From contig VGAU01000021.1 in assembly GCA_016870675.1 (NCBI GenBank), forward strand, positions 1 to 13,983: 13,983 nt of DNA, given 5' to 3'. The stretch comes from Actinomycetota bacterium. GTDB lineage: Bacteria > Actinomycetota > Humimicrobiia > Humimicrobiales > Humimicrobiaceae. Below the pieces are notes generated by a model. It was given only the letters and a program-made list of their open reading frames with translations, did no database searches and was not told the DNA's origin. Position numbers and translations under genes: made by a program. Below are positions 1 to 4,887 of the stretch, piece by piece (the stretch's first letter is position 1; each line of letters begins with the position of its first letter).

Positions 1-8
1 AAAATTTA

Positions 9-42
9 GACTAATTTGTTAGATTAGTCAATTTGTTTTTTT
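9..42 (+). terminator. Possible intrinsic terminator or leader hairpin upstream of the OLE RNA
   Basis: A perfect 7-bp inverted repeat (GACTAAT at 9-15, ATTAGTC at 23-29) with a 7-nt loop is followed by a T-rich run ending in seven Ts (36-42). The shape resembles a Rho-independent terminator for a gene left of the window, ending just before the OLE RNA begins. The stem has only two G-C pairs, so it is weak. It could instead be part of the 5' leader of the RNA. No convincing -35/-10 pair for the RNA is visible in bases 1-43; its promoter may lie left of the window. Confidence 0.3.
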
Positions 43-43
43 G

Positions 44-632
44 AAATAAAGATGGTGCAGTATTCTAGTCAGTACTACCAACAATGAAGACGGGGCTAAA
101 AATCCGTTGAGGGCATATAGATGAAGTCTCTGGTGTTGGCTGCTGACGCCCAGTCGGGGGCCGATGCTGGAGGTTAAGGTTGAAGGGCGATCCGCAATGG
201 CATGTGGGCGTAGACCCTTCTTCCGTGGAGACTCCGTGTGTATTTAGCTTGTAACTGCATATGGAGGCAGACCTGCAAATGTTTTTACAGCTGCAGCGTA
301 GCCTGCCTTGCGTGGAATAGGAGGAGAACAGAGTAAGAGACCAGGACTTTTTAAATCAGAAGTTCCGGTTATCTTTGCTGAGTGAAACCTATTCTGCAAA
401 AAAGGCTAGTTTTGGTTTGACTGTCGAGGAAAGCTCCTAGACTGTTCTTTTTTAAGAGATACAGCAGGGATTACAGTGTGGACTAAGTGGTAATCTAGTC
501 CTATAGCTGGTGACACTATAGAGGTGAATTTAAAGGAAAACTGCTGATGTGGAAACATGTCAGTATTCCACCTGGGAAATCCTACTAGACCTAAGCCGCA
601 AAGTTTACCTGCCGTATTACCATCTTTTATTT
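44..632 (+). ncRNA. ole: OLE (ornate, large, extremophilic) noncoding RNA
   Basis: This stretch of about 590 bases has no credible reading frame and is richer in G and C than its surroundings. It lies directly upstream of an OapA-like gene, the standard position and about the usual length (near 600 nt) of OLE RNA. Many segments pair. A terminal helix joins 44-56 with 619-632 (one bulged base), followed inside by GCAG 57-60 with CTGC 609-612. Local hairpins include 132-150 or the overlapping 150-170, 421-444, 469-495 (GATTAC/GTAATC), 500-524 and 542-565. GAAGGG 182-187 pairs with CCCTTC 215-220, and TCTAGT 494-499 with ACTAGA 584-589. From the family: OLE RNA is abundant, sits at the membrane with OapA, binds OapB near its 3' end, and is needed for resistance to short-chain alcohols, cold and Mg2+ stress. 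The identification rests on context plus structure; I did not align it to the family model, and the end points are inferred from the terminal helix. Confidence 0.82.
494..589 (+). other. 3' subdomain of OLE RNA with GAAA-capped hairpin (probable OapB-binding region)
   Basis: The helix TCTAGT (494-499) with ACTAGA (584-589) encloses two hairpins. The first is 500-524: CCTATAG pairs with CTATAGaGG, with one bulged A and a 9-nt loop. The second is 542-565: an 8-bp core CTGATGTG/CATGTCAG with two tandem G-U wobbles, capped by a GAAA (GNRA) tetraloop at 552-555. The outer bases at 494-495 are also claimed by the 469-495 hairpin, so the two helices must share or compete there. In the Bacillus halodurans OLE complex, OapB docks on the P13 hairpin and P12.2 helix near the RNA 3' end. 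This subdomain is the natural counterpart, but I assign that by position and shape, not by alignment. Confidence 0.55.
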
Positions 633-644
633 GAGGTATAGATA

Positions 645-1214
645 TTGGCGAAAAGAAAAAACAGATCTAACAAGCAACGCAAAAAAGTAACCCGCTGGAT
701 TTTAATAATTCTCTTGTGGACATTTGCTTCAGCGGCTTTCCTGAGTTTCATATCAGAAACGATTCTTAAAAGTGTAAATCTGATCGTTGCTTTTGTTCTT
801 CTCATTATCATAATTTTCATAGGTATATTATTTGACCTTATAGGAGTTTCTGCTACTGCGTGTTCCGAAGTACCTTTTATTGCCATGGCTGCAAAAAAAA
901 TCAAAGGTGCTTACCAGGCTCTAAATCTGGTTAAAAATGCTGACAGGGTCTCCAATTTTTGCCTGGATGTAATTGGTGATGTTACTGGCATTGTGAGTGG
1001 TTCAATAGGTGCTACCATAATTGTAATCTTTTTACTTAAGAATCCTGGTTTGAAAGAGGTTGTGATGAGTATAATAGTGACAAGTGGAATTGCTACATTT
1101 ACTGTAGCGGGAAAAGCAGTAGGTAAAAATATTGCTATCAAAAATTGTGTTCCTATAATTAGGAAAACAGGACTTATGATATATTTTTTTACACAAATTT
1201 TTAAAAGAAGATAG
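645..1214 (+). CDS. oapA: OLE-associated membrane protein OapA
   Basis: A 189-aa protein with a basic N-terminus (residues 1-17) and about four hydrophobic segments near residues 18-38, 44-67, 113-131 and 137-157. Between the second and third segments lies the conserved block I recognise from OapA proteins: FDLIGVSATACSEVPF (63-78), then MAAKKI, KNADRVSNFC and DVIGDVTGIVSG (108-119). Databases often label this family as a CorB-like or DUF21-like transporter. In Bacillota OapA binds OLE RNA and places it at the membrane; loss gives cold, alcohol and Mg2+ sensitivity. The start is TTG at 645 with GAGG at 633-636, an 8-base spacing; no in-frame ATG exists upstream inside the RNA. The gene directly follows the OLE RNA, so both are probably on one transcript. 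Its stop lies 9 bases from the convergent stop of comEC, and no clear terminator is visible. Confidence 0.82.
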   Translation: MAKRKNRSNKQRKKVTRWILIILLWTFASAAFLSFISETILKSVNLIVAFVLLIIIIFIGILFDLIGVSATACSEVPFIAMAAKKIKGAYQALNLVKNADRVSNFCLDVIGDVTGIVSGSIGATIIVIFLLKNPGLKEVVMSIIVTSGIATFTVAGKAVGKNIAIKNCVPIIRKTGLMIYFFTQIFKRR

Positions 1215-1223
1215 ACTTTTTTG

Positions 1224-2945
1224 TCAAAATTTTAAGTTCCCATTATGCATTTTTTTGCTGATATTAATTCTTTTTATAATCATACAGGTTGTAAGGAATA
1301 TGATTAAAAGTACTATATAGTAAACTACCACACTTTTTACCGGGAAACTATCAAAATTTATGATACAAAAATCAAACTTACTTAAAATTTTTACTGTTTT
1401 TAAGATATACTCAAAAAAAATAGGGCTTGTCCTTAAGAGAAGACCTCCCACAGGCGGCCAGATTATAGTGACAAAAGAAGAAACAATTAAAATGGATAGA
1501 AGAATATAAAATACCGGTATTATCAGAACGTTAGCCACCGGCGAAATTAAAGAAACTTCCTTAAAAAAATAAGCTAAAACAGGAAATAGAACTATCTGAA
1601 TAGAAAGAGTAATAAAGGCAATTCTCATAAAAAAACTGCTCTTAAGCTTTAGAAAAGGGGAAATATTTCCGGCCAATCTCATTGCAGCCGGGTAGATAAA
1701 AACTAATGCTGCCATTGAACCGTATGTCATCCAGAATCCCAGATCATAAATAAAATAAGGGTTAAAGATAATTATTATAATATAAGAAAGATATAGTAAA
1801 ATCTTATGGCTGTATTCCCTATTCCATTCTTTAGCTAAAAGTATAAAAATAACTGTAATTGAAGCTCTTAATATGCTGGCTCTTTCTCCAACTAAAAAAT
1901 TGTAAACAACTAGAAAAATAACTGAAGCCCAGAATATAAAATAGGATGATCTCACCCTTTTAAAAAACAAATAGACCAGAGAGATAAAAAAAGAAATATG
2001 CAGCCCTGAAATAGCAAATAGATGGTACACTCCGCATCCTTTAAAAGATTCTGTCAGGTACTCAGGGACATTATTTCTGTTACCCAGTATTACTGCCTCT
2101 GCTATGCAAGCATCTTCAATTTCTAGGTTTTTATAAAAAGCATTTTTTAGACAACTGTAAAGCCTGCTTCTAAAACTAAATATTCTATAGCTTAAATTAC
2201 TGCTCTCAATTTTTTCAACATCTCCACAGCCGGCTGTAAAGACTGTCTCATTGTATCTGCCAGCCGTTAAGTTTTTAGGATCATTTTTATCCAGATTCCC
2301 GGCCAATCTGAGATGATCATCTCTCAATATCGGCTCAATACCTGTGCTATCCAATTTTATATTTATAAGTTCTCCTGTATTAAAAATACTATTCAATTTC
2401 CCGTTATAATCATAAATGGATATTTTATCTGCTGCGAACAAAAAAATTAAATTGCCATACTTGTATCTGGGATGGTTTGATACTCTGCCCTCTATAACAA
2501 TATTATCTCTGGCCAAACTTTTATTTTCATATAGAGATAAAAATATACTTTTACTTTCGTTATACTTATATATATTTATAATTGAATTTCCTATAACAAA
2601 TAAAATTAAAAAGGGGATTATAACTAAAATAACCAACTTTGCATTATCCTGTTTAAAATCAGACCGTGATGTTTCCCTGAATGGAAGTTTGCTGCCTTTG
2701 AACTTAATATTGATTTTACCATGGTTGGAAATATTTAAAGAATGTTCACTTTTTAAAATCTTCCTGGTTATTAAAATACCTATAATCAGTGTTAATATAA
2801 TAACTACAATTTCAGCAATAAGAATATAGGGATTAAATAAATGATATTTACTACCGGTATATACTCCTGCGGTCAATCCAGACGCCCAGAAAAGATAATA
2901 TTCCCTGTAAAGAAATGATAGTATTTTCTTTTTTACATTATTCAA
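1224..2945 (-). CDS. comEC: ComEC/Rec2 family DNA-uptake channel, short form without the metallo-beta-lactamase-like domain
   Basis: A polytopic inner-membrane protein of 573 aa that in competent bacteria forms the channel for single-stranded DNA. Membrane segments near residues 15-60 and 104-125 are followed by a soluble OB-fold-like DUF4131 region (about 145-240). The Competence core (about 280-555) carries the hallmark YHLFAISGLHIS (307-318), RASILRA (355-361), the LGFWMTYGSMAAL region (402-414) and NVLIIP (472-477). Many ComEC proteins are 700-800 aa and end in a metallo-beta-lactamase-like domain. Here the chain stops after a last hydrophobic segment and a basic tail, and that domain is absent. 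The start is TTG at 2945, overlapping the comEA stop as TTGA; no strong ribosome binding site is seen, so translational coupling is likely. It could serve DNA uptake for transformation, or be a remnant in a non-competent host. Confidence 0.88.
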   Translation of the reverse strand: MNNVKKKILSFLYREYYLFWASGLTAGVYTGSKYHLFNPYILIAEIVVIILTLIIGILITRKILKSEHSLNISNHGKINIKFKGSKLPFRETSRSDFKQDNAKLVILVIIPFLILFVIGNSIINIYKYNESKSIFLSLYENKSLARDNIVIEGRVSNHPRYKYGNLIFLFAADKISIYDYNGKLNSIFNTGELINIKLDSTGIEPILRDDHLRLAGNLDKNDPKNLTAGRYNETVFTAGCGDVEKIESSNLSYRIFSFRSRLYSCLKNAFYKNLEIEDACIAEAVILGNRNNVPEYLTESFKGCGVYHLFAISGLHISFFISLVYLFFKRVRSSYFIFWASVIFLVVYNFLVGERASILRASITVIFILLAKEWNREYSHKILLYLSYIIIIIFNPYFIYDLGFWMTYGSMAALVFIYPAAMRLAGNISPFLKLKSSFFMRIAFITLSIQIVLFPVLAYFFKEVSLISPVANVLIIPVFYILLSILIVSSFVTIIWPPVGGLLLRTSPIFFEYILKTVKILSKFDFCIINFDSFPVKSVVVYYIVLLIIFLTTCMIIKRINISKKMHNGNLKF

Positions 2946-3742
2946 ATGGATATAAACTGACTGATTTTTTCATATTTTTTCTCCCCGATACCTGTGACAT
3001 TTTTTAATTCTTCTTTTTTCCTGAATAATCCATTTTTATTTCTGTATTCAATAATATTCTGTGCGATTACAGGACCGATTCCGGGCAGCAATTCCAGTTC
3101 TTTTACATTTGCAGTGTTAATATTTATAATTCTATTTTCCGAAGAGTTGTAATCATTTGAATAATCGCCGGTAAAAAATAAAGAATTGCCGCCACTGATT
3201 TCTTCCTGAGACGGAATATAGATTCTCTGTCCATCAACCACAATCTGGGCAAGATTAATAATCTCCAGACAGGCATTTTCATCCTGTCCGCCTGCAAGCT
3301 CCAGTAAGTCTATTATTCTGGCTCCATCTTCAATCTCATAAACACCGGGATTTTTTACCTCGCCGCATATATAAGCTTTTATAGTATTTTTAAATTGTGG
3401 TGAACTATTGGAATCCTGGATGTCTTCTATATCATCTAAGGGATTTAGCCCGGGATATTCCCCTTTTCTATCATCAGCTATTATTTTAATTTCATCAGGA
3501 TAGGAAGTAGTTTCATTTAGCTTGCTGCTGCCAGCATAATTTTCTGAGTAATAACTTTTAAGAATATTTTCTTTCCTTTTTATTTCTACCTGTTGATTTA
3601 TATAAACAGCAGTGAATAAAGTTATTATTAAAAAAAGTAGCCCAAAAATTGTCAGATAGAAATGTCTTCCTCTTTTATATTTAACCTTATCAAAAAAGAA
3701 TCTTATTCTACTTATTTTTTCTTTCGTATTTAATAAACTCAT
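2942..3742 (-). CDS. comEA: ComEA family DNA-binding competence protein
   Basis: A 266-aa membrane-anchored DNA receptor that hands double-stranded DNA to the uptake channel. A basic N-terminus (1-27) leads into one membrane helix (about 28-48), then an acidic, probably disordered linker (about 75-118). An SLBB-type domain follows (about 121-178, AYICGEVKNPGVYEIEDG at 123-140), and then a C-terminal helix-hairpin-helix pair: NINTANVKELELLPGIGPVIA (207-227) and NVTGIGEKKY (248-257). Length and domain order match the Gram-positive form rather than the short periplasmic form. The ATG at 3742 is the first plausible start, although no purine-rich ribosome binding site precedes it. The gene overlaps comEC by 4 bases and is divergent from the DUF4258 gene, sharing a 94-base AT-rich gap with it. 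Confidence 0.92.
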   Translation of the reverse strand: MSLLNTKEKISRIRFFFDKVKYKRGRHFYLTIFGLLFLIITLFTAVYINQQVEIKRKENILKSYYSENYAGSSKLNETTSYPDEIKIIADDRKGEYPGLNPLDDIEDIQDSNSSPQFKNTIKAYICGEVKNPGVYEIEDGARIIDLLELAGGQDENACLEIINLAQIVVDGQRIYIPSQEEISGGNSLFFTGDYSNDYNSSENRIININTANVKELELLPGIGPVIAQNIIEYRNKNGLFRKKEELKNVTGIGEKKYEKISQFISI

Positions 3743-3836
3743 ATGGCAGGTTTTATTAATTTATGCTATTATATAATTACACTATAGCACAATTGATGAA
3801 AGTATTAAAGTATAAAATGAGATTTATTTAAATTAA
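3743..3836. promoter_or_regulatory. AT-rich divergent intergenic region between comEA and the DUF4258 gene
   Basis: This 94-base gap must hold start signals for both divergent transcripts. It contains an inverted repeat TGCTAT...ATAGCA (about 3763-3788) around a TATAAT-like core that reads on both strands. On the minus strand TGCTATAGT looks like an extended -10 for comEA. On the plus strand TTGATG (3793-3798) and TATAAA (3811-3816) are present but only 12 bases apart, too close for a standard promoter. No promoter can be assigned with certainty. The inverted repeat could be an operator, for example for autoregulation of the small-gene pair, but that is inference. Confidence 0.3.
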
Positions 3837-4100
3837 ATGAAAAAAATAATTTTTAGTGATCATTCAATAGAAAAGATGAAAATATTAAATAAGCATGGGT
3901 TTCAAATAAATAAAAAGGCGGTAGTGAATATAATGAAAAATCCTGATACAATAATCAGTGGTTATAAACATAGAAAAATAGCACAGAAAATTATCGACAA
4001 TAAACACTTTATTAGAGTAATTTTTATGGAAGATTTAGATTCTAAAAAAATAGTAACAGTTTATCCGGCGAAAAGGAGCAGATATGAAAATCAGGTATAG
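3837..4100 (+). CDS. DUF4258 family small protein (possible toxin-like partner)
   Basis: An 87-aa basic protein. It matches the DUF4258 pattern: a conserved N-terminal SDHSIEKM (residues 7-14; the family usually has a His followed by an Arg/Lys-Met pair), a middle NIMKNPDTI segment, and a C-terminal beta section ending in VTVYPAKRSRY. DUF4258 proteins are small, often compared with RelE/BrnT-like folds, and are frequently encoded beside DUF2283 proteins. The pairing is often suspected to be a toxin-antitoxin module, but I know of no established activity. The start is ATG at 3837. It has no good ribosome binding site; an internal ATG at residue 14 is an alternative but would lose the conserved His, so I keep the longer form. 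The 3' end overlaps the next gene by 17 bases. Confidence 0.7.
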   Translation: MKKIIFSDHSIEKMKILNKHGFQINKKAVVNIMKNPDTIISGYKHRKIAQKIIDNKHFIRVIFMEDLDSKKIVTVYPAKRSRYENQV

Positions 4101-4302
4101 TAAAAATGAAGATATCTTAATTATAGAACTTTCAAATGAAAAAATAGATTATGCTGAGGAAACAGGCCCTATTATTATTCACTTTTCAGTCGATAAAAAA
4201 CCTGTGCTTTTAGAAATTCTGGAAGCCAGTGAATTCCTATCAGGAGTCATGAAGCTTACAATGAAGGCTAAAAGTCATAAACCTTCGGAAATGATAATAT
4301 AA
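4084..4302 (+). CDS. DUF2283 family small protein (possible antitoxin-like partner)
   Basis: A 72-aa protein with the DUF2283 pattern: YSKNEDILIIELSN (5-18), a central KIDYAEETGPIIIHF (20-34) and KPVLLEILEASEFL (39-52). The family is a small beta-rich fold of unproven function, very often encoded next to DUF4258 proteins, which suggests a two-component module. The start ATG at 4084 has a strong site AAGGAG (4073-4078) five bases upstream, lying inside the end of the DUF4258 gene, so the two are translationally linked. Unlike the basic upstream protein, its N-terminal half is acidic, fitting a neutralising partner. Its 3' end lies 42 bases from the PfpI-like start at 4345, so co-transcription with that gene is plausible. 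Confidence 0.75.
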   Translation: MKIRYSKNEDILIIELSNEKIDYAEETGPIIIHFSVDKKPVLLEILEASEFLSGVMKLTMKAKSHKPSEMII

Positions 4303-4344
4303 TTACTTCTTTAAAAAATAATAATTTAAAAAATGGAGTATACC

Positions 4345-4869
4345 ATGGCTAAAAAATTATTGTTATTGATAGAAAATGAATTCAGGGACGAAGAGGTAAT
4401 CTATCCATATTACAGGTTTAAAGAAGCCGGTTATGATGTAAAAGTTGTGGGTCCGGAAGCAGACAAAGAGTATAAGGGTAAATTTGGGGCAGTTCTTAAA
4501 TCAGACCTTTCTGCTTCACAGGTTAATTTAGACGACGTAATTGCAGTAATTATCCCTGGCGGAAATGCACCCGATAAAATGAGGATTCAAAAGAATATGG
4601 TTGACCTGGTTAAAAGGGCTTTCCGCCTGCAAAAGATTATTGCAGCAATATGTCATGGCGGATGGATGCTGGTTGAAGCCGATATAATCAGGGGCAGGAA
4701 AGTTACCGGTTACAGGTCAATAGCCACAGATCTCAAAAATGCCAGTGGAGAATATCTGGATAAAGAAGTTGTGGTCGACGGTAACCTGGTAACCTCCAGA
4801 ATTCCTGCTGACCTTCCGGCATTCTGCAGGTCAATCCTGGAACTGATAGAAGCTTATAATAAAAAATAA
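4345..4869 (+). CDS. DJ-1/PfpI (ThiJ) family protein
   Basis: A 174-aa cytoplasmic protein of the DJ-1/PfpI superfamily, in the subgroup annotated as intracellular protease, protein deglycase or general stress protein 18-like. With MAKK taken as residues 1-4, the nucleophile-elbow motif AAICHGG gives the catalytic Cys-His pair, and the early ENEFRDEE segment supplies the conserved acidic residue. VIIPGGNAPDKMR is the usual glycine-rich strand-turn, and GYRSIATDLKNAS matches the later family block. The frame is open from an ATG at 4333, but GGAG (4335-4338) lies inside that extension at 6-base spacing from the ATG at 4345, and family members start MAKK-like. I therefore choose 4345. The gene is convergent with leuS (18 bases between stops). 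The substrate is unknown; members include glyoxalase/deglycase-like and chaperone-like proteins. Confidence 0.88.
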   Translation: MAKKLLLLIENEFRDEEVIYPYYRFKEAGYDVKVVGPEADKEYKGKFGAVLKSDLSASQVNLDDVIAVIIPGGNAPDKMRIQKNMVDLVKRAFRLQKIIAAICHGGWMLVEADIIRGRKVTGYRSIATDLKNASGEYLDKEVVVDGNLVTSRIPADLPAFCRSILELIEAYNKK

Positions 4870-4887
4870 TATATTCTACCTGTTCTT

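Noticed and set aside
426..437. GAGGAAAGCTCC resembles the GAGGAAAGUCC element of RNase P RNA
   Set aside because: It lies deep inside the RNA rather than near its 5' end, and no matching distal ACAGAA-type element or RNase P architecture is seen. The downstream OapA gene points to OLE instead.
509..522. Fourteen bases identical to the core of the phage SP6 promoter (GGTGACACTATAGA)
   Set aside because: The segment forms the loop and 3' arm of a hairpin with CCTATAG (500-506) inside the structured RNA. No phage genes or vector sequence surround it, so chance or RNA structure explains it better.
617..904. Minus-strand 95-aa open frame across the start of oapA
   Set aside because: It is antisense to oapA and the RNA 3' end, has no ribosome binding site or recognisable motif, and is best read as a shadow frame.
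4333..4344. Longer start for the PfpI-like gene (MEYT extension)
   Set aside because: The extension contains the GGAG that serves the ATG at 4345 at ideal spacing, and there is no ribosome binding site before 4333.
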